Assembly: GCF_003150675.1 (NCBI RefSeq)
Contig: NZ_QGGB01000007.1
Span: 124,001 to 188,000 of the forward strand
From: Rhodohalobacter mucosus
GTDB taxonomy: Bacteria; Bacteroidota; Rhodothermia; Balneolales; Balneolaceae
Length of the DNA stretch: 64,000 bases
Direction: 5' to 3'
Part shown: piece by piece, positions 1 through 8,776 of the stretch
Layout: each line of letters begins with the position of its first letter
How positions within the stretch are numbered: the stretch's first letter is position 1
Notes under the pieces: model-generated
What the model saw: only the letters and a program-made list of their open reading frames with translations
Told to the model about the DNA's origin: nothing
The model's database searches: none
Translations under genes and position numbers: made by a program

Positions 1-1
1 A

Positions 2-1687
2 ACCAAATCAGAACCTGGATTTGAGATTTTTACTGTGAAAGCATGGGATTATGAAGAACTTCTTACCACGTATCATGACGCTCAGACTGTGGCGCGCGAA
101 GAGCATGTCCCGGTTCTGATTCATGTAGAGGATGTAACCCAGCCCCAGGGACATTCCACTTCAGGCTCTCATGAACGGTATAAAAACGAGGAACGGCTGG
201 AATGGGAAGTTGAACACTGCTGTATAAACAAATTTAAAAATTGGATCCAGAATGAAGGGATTGCAGGCAGCAAAAAACTGCAATCAATTGAAGATGAAGC
301 AAAAAAGGAGGTAAAAGAGGCGCAAAAAAGGGCATGGCAAACTTTCCAGGAGCCCATTAAACAGCAAAAAGAGGAGCTTCTGGCACTTTTCGATAGCCTT
401 TTACAGACTTATGGTGATCAAAACCGGCTGACCGAGATTCAAACTCAGCTAAAAAGAAAGAATAGTCCCCTCCGCAAGGATGTGATCTCTTCGGCAAGGA
501 GAGCTCTATTTGCATTGCGGGGTAAAGAGTCACAGGCCATGTCCGACCTTAAAAACTGGCTGGAGTCTCTGAATGAGGAAAACAATGAATTCTTTAATTC
601 AAATCTTTACAGCGAAACGCCAAAGTCACCCGTTCATGTGGAAGAAGTGCCGCCTCAGTACGATGAGGAAGCAAAAAAGGTGGATGGCAGAATGGTTCTT
701 CGCGATAATTTTGACACCCTGTTTGAAAAAAATCCCAATACGATTGTGTTCGGGGAGGATGTGGGAACACTCGGTGGAGTGAACCTGGGCCTTGAGGGTT
801 TGCAGGAAAAATATGGCAAACTGCGGGTAAGCGATACCGGGATCCGTGAAGCTACAATTCTGGGACAGGGTATGGGCATGGCTCTGCGGGGTCTGCGGCC
901 TATTGCAGAGATACAGTATCTGGATTATCTGCTCTATTGCTTTCAGGGCCTGAGCGATGATGTGGCAACGATCCGTTATCGTACTGTAGGCGGACAGGCT
1001 TATCCGCTTATTGTGAGAACAAGGGGCCACAGGCTGGAGGGAATCTGGCATTCCGGCTCACCAATGGGTGTGCTTGTAAATGGCCTTCGCGGAGTTCATG
1101 TATGCGTGCCAAGAAACCTGACTGATGCTGCAGGTTTCTACAATACCCTTTTGCAGGGAGACGACCCTGCACTGGTTATAGAGCCCCTCAACGCATACCG
1201 CCTCAAAGAAAAACTGCCCCAAAATCTTGGTGAATTTACAGTACCTCTCGGTATTCCGAAAATTATCCGGGAAGGCACGGATATTACCGTCGTATCCTAT
1301 GGCTCCACCTGTAATATTATTGAGAGCGTGCTCCCGGATCTGGAAGATGCAGGGATTTCGGTTGAACTGATTGATGTGAGGACACTACTGCCATTCGATC
1401 GCAACAACATGATCGTTGAATCACTGAAGAAAACGAATCGAATCCTTTTTGTTGACGAAGATGTGCCCGGAGGCGGTACAGGGTTTATGATGCAGCAGGT
1501 AATTGACGGGCAGGGCGGCTATCGTTATCTCGACAGCGAAGCAAAATGCCTGTCAGCTAAAGATCACCGCCCGGCATACGCATCCGACGGGGACTATTTT
1601 TCCAAACCGGCTGCCGAGGATATTATCGAAGCTATCTACGAAATCATGCATGAGGCGAACCCTGCGATGTACCCTTCAATAAGGTAA
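2..1687 (+). CDS. 2-oxoacid dehydrogenase E1 component, fused alpha/beta subunits (5' end outside window)
   Basis: This is the C-terminal part of a thiamine-diphosphate E1 enzyme that decarboxylates 2-oxoacids (pyruvate or branched-chain type) in the dehydrogenase complex. The frame is open from base 2, so the GTG at 35 is internal and the true start lies to the left. The first ~60 residues are the end of an alpha-subunit domain, with a GHSTSGSHERY stretch where alpha subunits carry their HSxxD-type loop. A charged helical linker follows. The beta subunit begins near VDGRMVLRDNF and includes VFGEDVG, an E-x-QYLDY segment and the C-terminal transketolase domain (DVRTLLPFD, EDVPGGG). Alpha-beta fusion in one chain is common in Bacteroidota. 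The exact substrate cannot be told from this part. Confidence 0.9.
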   Translation, partial: TKSEPGFEIFTVKAWDYEELLTTYHDAQTVAREEHVPVLIHVEDVTQPQGHSTSGSHERYKNEERLEWEVEHCCINKFKNWIQNEGIAGSKKLQSIEDEAKKEVKEAQKRAWQTFQEPIKQQKEELLALFDSLLQTYGDQNRLTEIQTQLKRKNSPLRKDVISSARRALFALRGKESQAMSDLKNWLESLNEENNEFFNSNLYSETPKSPVHVEEVPPQYDEEAKKVDGRMVLRDNFDTLFEKNPNTIVFGEDVGTLGGVNLGLEGLQEKYGKLRVSDTGIREATILGQGMGMALRGLRPIAEIQYLDYLLYCFQGLSDDVATIRYRTVGGQAYPLIVRTRGHRLEGIWHSGSPMGVLVNGLRGVHVCVPRNLTDAAGFYNTLLQGDDPALVIEPLNAYRLKEKLPQNLGEFTVPLGIPKIIREGTDITVVSYGSTCNIIESVLPDLEDAGISVELIDVRTLLPFDRNNMIVESLKKTNRILFVDEDVPGGGTGFMMQQVIDGQGGYRYLDSEAKCLSAKDHRPAYASDGDYFSKPAAEDIIEAIYEIMHEANPAMYPSIR

Positions 1688-1853
1688 CATTGCAGGTGAA
1701 GTGCATTATGTGAATCCGTGTGAAAGCTCATTTCTCTTAATCTTCTAGGGAAAGGAAATGCCCAAATTCATCTGAGCGGATGGCTTATGTATGGAGCAGG
1801 AAGGGCATGCATTGCAGATTGACTGCTGCGCAGCTACGGAGTTATTAAATGGC

Positions 1854-2762
1854 TCAAAGGATCATCCAGTCGAGGAAAATGAAGATCCAGATAATTGGCA
1901 GGTAAACAAACGAGGCGAACATCAGCGATTTGGCTGTAGGGTTGTCGCGGTAATACGAGAACCGGATGCCATACCAGATAAAGCCCAGTGTAGTAATGAT
2001 TGATCCTGAGAGATAGAGCCAGCCAAGCAGTTCCATCACATACAGCTTGTAAACTGTGGGAATTAAAATTAAGAGCGGAATCATAATCCAAAGCACAGTT
2101 TTTAATCCGCCCGGATCATTTTTTGGAAGCATTTTAAAACCTGCGTGCTCATAATCATCCCTGCAAACCCACGCAATTGCCATTACATGGGGGATTTGCC
2201 AGCAGTAAATGAGCCCAAACAGAATCCACATCCCGTGTTCAAAAACGGTGCCTGTAGCAGCAGCCCATCCTCCCACAACAGGCAAGGCGCCCGGAACAGC
2301 CCCGACAAATACATTAAGGGCGGAAATCCGTTTAAGAGGAGTATAGGCAAACAGATAGATGATGGTTGTGGCAAGGGATACAAGCCCTGCCACAAAGTTC
2401 ACCAGCACAATCAGGTAGATGAGCCCGGCTAAAATCAGTCCCATTGAGAAAATAAACCCGTTTCTGGCAGAAACCCTAGAATCAGGCAGAGGTCGTTTAC
2501 TTGTGCGGCGCATCAATCCGTCTACACCGCGTTCCATGAACATGTTGTGTGCGGCTGTACCGGAAGCGATCAGCCAGGTCCCGAGTGTAGCGTGCAGCAT
2601 CAGTGTAAAGCTGAAACCTGCCGCCGATCCCATAAGGAACCCGATGAGCATGCTGGCCACCACGGTAAAAGTAATGCCGGGCTTGGTCAGCTCAAAGTAG
2701 TCGCTGGCTATGTCCAGAAAAGTTCTGGGTGCGCTTCTGATTTCTGTATCGGTTTGACTCAT
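1854..2762 (-). CDS. ctaB: Protoheme IX farnesyltransferase (heme O synthase)
   Basis: It transfers a farnesyl group to heme B to give heme O, the precursor of heme A for aa3-type cytochrome oxidase. The 302-residue length is normal. The UbiA-type prenyl-diphosphate motif is visible: N73, E77, R78 and D81 (N-MFM-ER-GV-D), followed by RTSKRPLP at 86-93. The second conserved region is YTPLKRIS, then WQIPHVMAIAW and CRDDY. About nine hydrophobic segments are present. It starts at an ATG and runs away from ctaA across a 323-bp gap, so the two consecutive steps of heme A synthesis lie back to back. No cytochrome oxidase subunit genes are in the window. Confidence 0.95.
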   Translation of the reverse strand: MSQTDTEIRSAPRTFLDIASDYFELTKPGITFTVVASMLIGFLMGSAAGFSFTLMLHATLGTWLIASGTAAHNMFMERGVDGLMRRTSKRPLPDSRVSARNGFIFSMGLILAGLIYLIVLVNFVAGLVSLATTIIYLFAYTPLKRISALNVFVGAVPGALPVVGGWAAATGTVFEHGMWILFGLIYCWQIPHVMAIAWVCRDDYEHAGFKMLPKNDPGGLKTVLWIMIPLLILIPTVYKLYVMELLGWLYLSGSIITTLGFIWYGIRFSYYRDNPTAKSLMFASFVYLPIIWIFIFLDWMIL

Positions 2763-3085
2763 TGATCACTGTAAATTTTAATCGCCAAAAAATAACCAAT
2801 TTGAATCTGAATTGTTACTCAAAAGTTGGGCAATAGGATCCCGCCCGGTATATGGTTAAAACGGCTTCCCAATAACTCTTGAACCCTATATTACGTATTT
2901 AGAAACCTGACTTGATTACACTATGAATAAGTTATTATGTAAGAAATTTTTCGATCTGTGACGAATTCATTTAACAAGCTAATGGTTTAGGTGTTAACTT
3001 TAGCATGCACAGGCTGCTTAGTCTTAAAATTGCAGGTCAGCACGTTCAGGGCCAGTTAAGAATCTCATAGTTTCAAACAGATAAA
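2763..3085. other. Divergent intergenic region between ctaB and ctaA
   Basis: This 323-bp A/T-rich stretch must hold the promoters for both heme genes. No clear TTTG-N20-TAnnTTTG promoter, terminator hairpin or small gene was recognised in it on either strand. Confidence 0.5.
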
Positions 3086-4009
3086 ATGACATTAAATCTC
3101 TATCAAAAAACGGCTATAACCACAGTTATTGCAACGCTGGTTTTAATTTTTGTAGGAGGTTTGGTGAGAGCGTCCGGCGCGGGACTGGGTTGTCCGGACT
3201 GGCCGCAGTGCTTCGGTATGTGGATTCCGCCAACCAGTGCAGCAGAACTTCCCCCTCAATATGATGCATCACTGTTCAATCCGCTTCACACCTGGCTGGA
3301 GTATATCAATCGCCTGGTTGGGGTACTGATTGGACTGTTTATTACAGCTACATTTTTGATTTCATTCAGATATCGAAAATCAGACCCTGTAATAACGGCC
3401 TTTTCGGGTTTGGCATTTGTGTTGGTGATTTTTCAGGCATGGCTGGGCGGCCAGGTAGTCCGGTCGGGTCTGAGTGCAGGAATGATAACCATCCATATGC
3501 TTATGGCCATGACCATACTTGCAGTACTTTTGTATGCAAGTTTTCGGGCGATGAACAGCCGGCTGATTTCGCCTATTTCACCGTCTACACGGAAAACGCT
3601 GCTGTGGGTCTCGGGAGGGATTCTCTTCTTTACACTTATTCAGATGGTTCTCGGTACGCAGGTCAGAGAGGAGGTGGATGTAGCAAAAAATGTGCTTGAA
3701 CTCCCCCGGGAGGGATGGATTGAACACCTGGGTTTTATTTATGAGATCCACCGAAGTTTTTCATGGCTGGTGGTGATCCTGTCGGGTGCACTTATCTATT
3801 TTAACCGGAAATTGAACGTACCCGGACGCCTCAGTAAACTGGGATGGATCATCGGTGTACTGGTTTTGCTGCAGGTGATTGCCGGAATAGGTCTCGAAAG
3901 GCTGTTGATGCCCGGTGCTCTGCAGGTTGTTCACCTAACCGGAGTAGCCGTGCTGATATGTGCGGAACTGCTATACCTTCTAATCGCGGTATTCTCCAAA
4001 AAAACCTGA
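3086..4009 (+). CDS. ctaA: Heme A synthase (CtaA/COX15 family)
   Basis: It oxidises the C8 methyl of heme O to a formyl group, giving heme A. The 307-residue protein has about eight membrane segments and the loop cysteine pair GCPDWPQC (C36, C42). Expected heme-ligand histidines are visible in ITIHMLMAM, in IYEIHRSF and in LQVVHLTG. The first EXXHR-type motif reads EYINR (E72-R76), so its histidine is replaced by N75; a matching histidine is seen in the second half. This may be a lineage feature rather than a defect (inference). The ATG start is the first of the frame. The convergent MerR gene ends 8 bp after this stop. Confidence 0.93.
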   Translation: MTLNLYQKTAITTVIATLVLIFVGGLVRASGAGLGCPDWPQCFGMWIPPTSAAELPPQYDASLFNPLHTWLEYINRLVGVLIGLFITATFLISFRYRKSDPVITAFSGLAFVLVIFQAWLGGQVVRSGLSAGMITIHMLMAMTILAVLLYASFRAMNSRLISPISPSTRKTLLWVSGGILFFTLIQMVLGTQVREEVDVAKNVLELPREGWIEHLGFIYEIHRSFSWLVVILSGALIYFNRKLNVPGRLSKLGWIIGVLVLLQVIAGIGLERLLMPGALQVVHLTGVAVLICAELLYLLIAVFSKKT

Positions 4010-4016
4010 TTTTCGA

Positions 4017-4349
4017 TCAGAGTTTCTCAAGAAGCTTGTTCAGAAATAATTTTACTTCATTCAGATCTTTTTGCATTTCAGCAGTCAGAACCTGATTGCT
4101 TTCATTTGCGGGATCCTGGTCTTCTCCTTCAATTATTTTTTTGGCTCCCGCAGTACTGTACTTTTTCTCCTGAACCAGGTGTTTCAGTTTCAGTATCAGC
4201 GTAATGTCCTCCTCACGGTAGGTACGGTTGCCCGCCTTGTTTTTACGGGGGGAAAGATCTTTGAAAACGGTTTCCCAGTAACGGAGTACGTGTGGTTCAA
4301 TATCGGTGATTTCACTTACTTCACCGATTGAGTAATACAATTTCTTCAT
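4017..4349 (-). CDS. MerR-family transcriptional regulator
   Basis: A small regulator of 110 residues. The N-terminal winged helix-turn-helix is typical: YYSIGEVSEITDIEPHVLRYWE, followed by RTYREEDI. After it comes a helical segment (LILKLKHLVQEKKYSTAGAKKII) and a short acidic, coiled C-terminus. No cysteine cluster or ligand-binding domain is present, so an inducer cannot be proposed. It is of the short MerR-like type common in Bacteroidota. Transcription converges with ctaA; the nearest upstream gene (the glycosyltransferase at 4422) is divergent, leaving 72 bp for both promoters. Target genes are unknown. Confidence 0.88.
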   Translation of the reverse strand: MKKLYYSIGEVSEITDIEPHVLRYWETVFKDLSPRKNKAGNRTYREEDITLILKLKHLVQEKKYSTAGAKKIIEGEDQDPANESNQVLTAEMQKDLNEVKLFLNKLLEKL

Positions 4350-4421
4350 GGCAATGAAATCCTTTATTTTCAGCTTTGATCAAAAAGATATTCCATTCCA
4401 AAGTAATAAATTTGAAGACGA

Positions 4422-5390
4422 TTGGAGGAAAAAAAATCAGATATCGGGGAAAGCGATAAAAGCGGCTCTCCGGAGGTGAGTGTTGTAATACCGCTTCTGA
4501 ATGAAGAAAGCTCCCTGAGAGAACTTGCTCAACTCATTGGGAAGGCCTTGCAAGGGACTGCCTACGAAATTGTGTTTGTGGATGACGGTTCTACAGATGG
4601 TTCATGGGGTGTTATTCGGGAGTTGCATGCCCTGAACCCGAATGTCCGGGGAATCAGGCTTCGCCGAAACTATGGTAAAAGCGACGCTCTTCAGGCCGGT
4701 TTTGAGGAAGTCCGGGGTAAATATGTTGTAACCATGGATGCCGATTTACAGGACGATCCCAATGAGATCCCGGAAATGATAGAGATGCTGAAAGGCGGCA
4801 GTGATTTGGTAAGCGGATGGAAAAAGGTTCGTCATGATCCGATCACGAAAACGGTTCCCTCACGTTTCTTTAATGCGGTTACGCGATGGACAACCGGCAT
4901 CAGGCTCCACGACTTTAACTGCGGGCTGAAAGCATACCATCGAAAGGTGACGGACGAGATCTATCTTTATGGTGAACTCCACCGCTATGTTCCTCTTCTT
5001 GCAAAGTGGAAAGGGTTCGGGAATATTTCCGAAAAGCCCGTTAAGCATCATGCACGCAAATACGGGAAAACGAAATTCGGACTGTCAAGATTTCTGAACG
5101 GTTTTCTGGATCTGGTAACCCTGCTCTTCGTGAATCGGTACATGCAGCGCCCCATGCATTTCTTTGGACTTTTCGGAGTCATCTTTCTCATCGCCGGCGT
5201 GGCTATAAGCGGATATCTGGCCGTCATGAAAATCTTTTACGGAGAGAACCTGGGCGACCGCCCGCTGTTGTTTCTGGGCATTCTGCTCATTGTGGTCGGA
5301 GTTCAGTTCTTTTCCATTGGATTCCTGGGTGAGATGATCAACAAGGGGCAGGTAGACCGCCAGAAACCCTCTATCGCCTCCATACTCTGA
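4422..5390 (+). CDS. Family 2 glycosyltransferase, membrane-anchored (DPM1/GtrB-like)
   Basis: Probably transfers a sugar from a nucleotide donor to a polyprenyl phosphate or similar lipid. The GT-A fold is clear: VSVVIPLLNEE, the VDDGSTDGSW motif (D54-D55) and DADLQDDP, followed by a basic stretch and two C-terminal membrane helices (FFGLFGVIFLIAGVAISGY and PLLFLGILLIVVGVQFFSIGF), as in DPM1/GtrB-type enzymes. The most upstream start is TTG at 4422; an alternative GTG lies about 18 codons in, before the conserved VVIP, so the start is uncertain. The methyltransferase follows after only 10 bp, implying an operon for glycolipid or surface-polysaccharide work (inference). Confidence 0.87.
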   Translation: MEEKKSDIGESDKSGSPEVSVVIPLLNEESSLRELAQLIGKALQGTAYEIVFVDDGSTDGSWGVIRELHALNPNVRGIRLRRNYGKSDALQAGFEEVRGKYVVTMDADLQDDPNEIPEMIEMLKGGSDLVSGWKKVRHDPITKTVPSRFFNAVTRWTTGIRLHDFNCGLKAYHRKVTDEIYLYGELHRYVPLLAKWKGFGNISEKPVKHHARKYGKTKFGLSRFLNGFLDLVTLLFVNRYMQRPMHFFGLFGVIFLIAGVAISGYLAVMKIFYGENLGDRPLLFLGILLIVVGVQFFSIGFLGEMINKGQVDRQKPSIASIL

Positions 5391-5400
5391 CCAGCTGCTT

Positions 5401-6225
5401 ATGAGCCGTATCGCGTACGACCCCGTCAAGGATAAATTTGCACGTATCATCCGTCACTCGGAATTACTGAGGCGAATTTTTTATGCCACACTTGACCTGG
5501 TATTTTTGAGAAGCTGGCATATCAGAAAGGTACTACGTGAGCACTGCAGAAAGCTTGACCGGCAGGGCGAGTGGCGTTTACTGGATGCGGGATGTGGTTT
5601 CGGTCAGTATGATCGGTTTATTCTCGATGAATTTGATCATGTGAAGATTACATCCATAGATATTAAAGCCGACTACATTGAGGATAATACATCTTTTTTC
5701 AGCGAGCAGATTTCAGAGGGTAGAATCCGGTTTGATGTGGCTGATTTGCTTAATTACCAGGACGATACAGAGTATGACGCCGTAATCTGTATTGACGTGC
5801 TTGAACACATAGCAGAAGACAGAAAGGTAATGCGAAACCTTAGCCGTTGCATGAAACCGGGTGCATATTTTTTAATGCACTCGCCTTCGCACTACTCGGC
5901 TGAGGATGCGGACGAGGATGATTCGTTTGTGGATGAACATGCCAGAGCCGGGTATTCAAAGGAAGAAATCGGAAGCAAGCTGATGGAGTCGGATCTGCAT
6001 CCTCTGAAGATTCACTATACCTACGGGAAGTGGGGGCATCGCGCGTGGACGCTTTTGGTAAAATGGCCGATGGTATGGTTTACCCGGTTTGGCCTCCCGG
6101 CCGCCATTCCTCTGCTGATCTACTATCCGGTTGTAACACCTGTGTCGCTCTTGATGAATGCGGCCGATCTCTACACTGCAAATAAGAAAGGAACGGGGAT
6201 TTATGCACTTGCCCAAAAGATCTGA
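5401..6225 (+). CDS. Class I SAM-dependent methyltransferase
   Basis: A 274-residue methyltransferase. Motif I, LLDAGCGFGQYD (about residues 60-71), binds S-adenosylmethionine. SIDIKADYIE follows as motif II, then DAVICIDVLEHIAED and the post-motif strand MKPGAYFLMHSPS. The C-terminal third has a hydrophobic stretch (LPAAIPLLIYYPVVTPVSLLM), suggesting membrane contact. It starts at an ATG 10 bp after the glycosyltransferase, so the two are likely cotranscribed and act on the same lipid or glycan; the substrate cannot be read from the sequence. Confidence 0.85.
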   Translation: MSRIAYDPVKDKFARIIRHSELLRRIFYATLDLVFLRSWHIRKVLREHCRKLDRQGEWRLLDAGCGFGQYDRFILDEFDHVKITSIDIKADYIEDNTSFFSEQISEGRIRFDVADLLNYQDDTEYDAVICIDVLEHIAEDRKVMRNLSRCMKPGAYFLMHSPSHYSAEDADEDDSFVDEHARAGYSKEEIGSKLMESDLHPLKIHYTYGKWGHRAWTLLVKWPMVWFTRFGLPAAIPLLIYYPVVTPVSLLMNAADLYTANKKGTGIYALAQKI

Positions 6226-6242
6226 TCTCCCTGAACATTATT

Positions 6243-6533
6243 CTATTCGTTGAAAAAAAGCATCTCGTCTACCTCCTGTACCATCTTCCAGGAGATGGTT
6301 GACGTATCGAATACCAGGTGGAAATACCTTGCGCTATCCGTTTTTACCACGTAGTGATAGTGAAAACCTTTTCCAACACGCTCTCTGTGAACCTGGCGGA
6401 TCTGGGCAATCCGGTGTTTTTCCCCTTTTCTGGTTTCAAACCGGTATGGGGTGATGTGATGCCTTAAGGATGGATTTGCAAAACCTCTTACTACATTCAA
6501 TACATTGATCGGTGGATATTTCTCTTCACTCAT
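6243..6533 (-). CDS. Small hypothetical protein downstream of the SRAP gene
   Basis: A protein of 96 residues that I do not recognise. The start chosen is the ATG at 6533 (MSEEKYPPINVLNVVRG); a longer reading from 6581 adds 16 residues with no obvious value. It is soluble, with no signal peptide or membrane segment, and is rich in aromatic and basic residues (HHITPYRFETRKGEKHRI; GKGFHYHYVVKT; RYFHLVFD). The alternating pattern in the second half looks like beta strands. It lies 61 bp behind the SRAP gene on the same strand, so the two may be cotranscribed. The character resembles small nucleic-acid-binding proteins, but no function is claimed. Confidence 0.65.
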   Translation of the reverse strand: MSEEKYPPINVLNVVRGFANPSLRHHITPYRFETRKGEKHRIAQIRQVHRERVGKGFHYHYVVKTDSARYFHLVFDTSTISWKMVQEVDEMLFFNE

Positions 6534-6594
6534 AAACTGCTCCGTGTTAATGGAAAAACAGTTTACACATATATCACACATATATCAACCGCGG

Positions 6595-7278
6595 TCAGGA
6601 AAAAAGATCCTGATAGGGCTCAATCAGGCCCTCGCCCGTATTACGAGCGTTGTTAACGCGGGTATCTACCCGGTGATAGGTGATATCGTTATCTGGCCAG
6701 GGGTGAAGCAGATCCTGCAGCATATCTTCAGACTGGTTTTCAGGATTCAGCCAAATGCGAAGCTCGCTGTCGGCAAGCATAGCAGGCATACGGTCGTGAA
6801 GGTTCTGAATTGGCTTGTTGGCCGGAGTGGTTATGATGGTATAGCTGTTAACCACATCACCGGAATCCGATTTCCACGTCTCATACAATCCGGCCAGGTT
6901 TATCAGGGAAGATGCCTTTTGAGTAATATAGTGAGGTATTTTACCCGACGAGGTGTTCTTCCACTCATAAAACCCGCTGGCTGGTACCACGCAGCGCTGT
7001 GAACGGAACGGTTTGCTGAAAGACTTTTTCTTTGCAAGAGTTTCGCAGCGTGCATTAATCATTGAATAACCTGTATTGATGCTATCTGCCCAAAAGGGAA
7101 CCAGACCCCACCGGAAAAGATTGATTACCCGCCTGCCTTCATGAGAAAGCACAACGGGCATCTGTGCGGAAGGGGCCACATTATATTTAGGGCTGAATGT
7201 AAACGTGCCTTCCTGAACAGCACCGTATTTACGTTCCAGTTCTTCAAGAGTTGCTTTTAAAACGTATCGTCCGCACAT
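6595..7278 (-). CDS. yedK: SOS response-associated peptidase (SRAP; YedK/HMCES)
   Basis: SRAP proteins crosslink covalently to abasic sites in single-stranded DNA through the N-terminal cysteine, protecting replication forks. The start must be the ATG at 7278, because removal of Met exposes Cys2 in MCGRYVL; an upstream start at 7308 would bury it. Other active-site features are visible: SMINARCETL (Asn), GFYEWKN (Glu) and HDRMPAML (His). The 227-residue length fits the family. A small hypothetical gene follows 61 bp downstream. I saw no clear LexA-type operator in front. Confidence 0.94.
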   Translation of the reverse strand: MCGRYVLKATLEELERKYGAVQEGTFTFSPKYNVAPSAQMPVVLSHEGRRVINLFRWGLVPFWADSINTGYSMINARCETLAKKKSFSKPFRSQRCVVPASGFYEWKNTSSGKIPHYITQKASSLINLAGLYETWKSDSGDVVNSYTIITTPANKPIQNLHDRMPAMLADSELRIWLNPENQSEDMLQDLLHPWPDNDITYHRVDTRVNNARNTGEGLIEPYQDLFS

Positions 7279-7723
7279 AATATGGTTATTGATTGGATAT
7301 GGCCTCAATAAACGTGAATTCCATGAGAGGAATTGAACACCAAAAGGGGGGTGCTCATTACTATTCCTAACACCGGGCTGCCGTTAAATTACTAAATAGA
7401 TCCGACAGAATGCAGATAAACCGGGGTTACCGCAGCTGGTTTGTCGTAATGGCAGGCAGAAAAAAATATAGTTTTTGGTGAGTGATTAAGTATGGTTCAG
7501 GGTGCTGAGTTAAGCTGCTGTTCTCTTATTTCTTTTCGATTTACGAGTGAGGTCTGAATTGGTGGTACATGTGTAAATCCATGCTGCCCATTGAGAAATG
7601 GAAACGACAAACCTGCTGATTATTGCGGATTTTCAAAAAAATGCATTACTATTGTCTTTGGAGTTGCTATTCCTGTCCGGCCAATATGGTAAAGACCCGG
7701 CATAACTAAACAGTGGGGGATTG
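7279..7723. other. Intergenic region without a recognised gene
   Basis: This 445-bp stretch separates the divergent SRAP and cytochrome c genes. Only very short open frames are present, none with a convincing start context. It should contain both promoters; a loose match (TTG at 7623, TACTATTG at 7647, 21-bp spacer) lies 70 bp before the cytochrome gene. Confidence 0.45.
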
Positions 7724-8716
7724 ATGAAAAAAGTAGTGAGAATTGTGCTGTATCTGCTTATTGTGGTGATCGCAGCAACGGCAGGGGTTGTTGCATTCAT
7801 AGCTTTCGCCTTGCCAAATACGAAACCTGCCCCCGCGATGAGCATTGAATTAACGGAAGAACGCATAGAGAGGGGAGAGTATCTGGCAAATCATGTAATG
7901 CTCTGTATGGACTGCCATGCCGTTCGGGATTTCAGCCTTTACGCAGCACCCCCGAAACCGGGAACAGAAGGCGCAGGTGGGGACGTCTTCGATCAGAAAA
8001 TGGGTTTTCCGGGTCGGTTTGTATCGCGCAATCTTACACCTGCAGCACTTTCGGATTGGTCTGACGGTGAAATCTTCAGGGCGATAACGACGGGTGTATC
8101 CCGGGACGGTACAGCACTGTTTCCCGTGATGCCGTATCCCAATTATTCCAGGCTGGCTGAAGATGATATTCAGGCTGTTATTGCATATCTGAGAACGCTG
8201 GAACCTATCGAAAATGAATTGGAAGGATCAAAACCTGATTTTCCGGTCAGCGTACTGATCAATACAATGCCCGTGAAGGCAGACCTTCAGCCAAGGCCAT
8301 CAAAAGACGATGTGGTTAATTATGGAAGATATATCATTACAGCGGCGTCATGTGGTGACTGCCATACCAGAATGGAGAACGGAACGTATGTAGGAGAGCC
8401 CTATGCGGGCGGTAATGAATTTATAATGCCGGATGGATCTGTAGTGCGTGCAGCGAATCTGACTCCGCACGAGACCGGTATTGGCAACTGGACGGAAGAG
8501 TTGTTTATCAACCGATTCAAGATGTATGCCGATAGTTCGTACAATCCACACCTTGTTGAGGCAGGTGAAATGCAAACCATCATGCCCTGGCTTATGTATG
8601 CAGGCATGGATGAGGAAGATCTTTCAGCGATGTTTTCATACCTCCGCACTATTGAGCCGGTGGAAAACAAAGTTGTAAAATTTACACCGCCCCCCGAGTT
8701 TCAGGAAGGCGATTAA
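7724..8716 (+). CDS. Diheme c-type cytochrome, membrane-anchored
   Basis: An electron-transfer protein of 330 residues facing the periplasm. An N-terminal hydrophobic helix (VVRIVLYLLIVVIAATAGVVAFIAFAL) acts as a signal anchor. Two covalent heme sites are present: CMDCH (C61-H65) and CGDCH (C210-H214). Probable axial methionines lie in FPVMPYPNYSRL (M136) and TIMPWLMYAGM. Each half has the same layout, CXXCH then NLTP then W-(T/S)-x-(E/G)-E-(L/I)-F, so the protein is an internal duplication. The family resembles cytochrome c subunits of alcohol or sugar dehydrogenases, but no dehydrogenase gene is nearby. ATG 7724 is preferred over TTG 7721 because GGGGGA lies just upstream. Confidence 0.9.
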   Translation: MKKVVRIVLYLLIVVIAATAGVVAFIAFALPNTKPAPAMSIELTEERIERGEYLANHVMLCMDCHAVRDFSLYAAPPKPGTEGAGGDVFDQKMGFPGRFVSRNLTPAALSDWSDGEIFRAITTGVSRDGTALFPVMPYPNYSRLAEDDIQAVIAYLRTLEPIENELEGSKPDFPVSVLINTMPVKADLQPRPSKDDVVNYGRYIITAASCGDCHTRMENGTYVGEPYAGGNEFIMPDGSVVRAANLTPHETGIGNWTEELFINRFKMYADSSYNPHLVEAGEMQTIMPWLMYAGMDEEDLSAMFSYLRTIEPVENKVVKFTPPPEFQEGD

Positions 8717-8776
8717 ACTTATGAGGGCGTGCCGTAATAGGGTTGCTTCTCATTCCGCAAAAATATCCCCGGATAT

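Noticed and set aside
35-1687. GTG at 35 as the start of the E1 gene
   Set aside because: The frame is open to the window edge and the sequence before it still reads as protein (SEPGFEIFT); the gene is truncated by the window.
6505-7002. Plus-strand open frame of 165 codons
   Set aside because: It is antisense to the SRAP gene, whose motifs are unmistakable.
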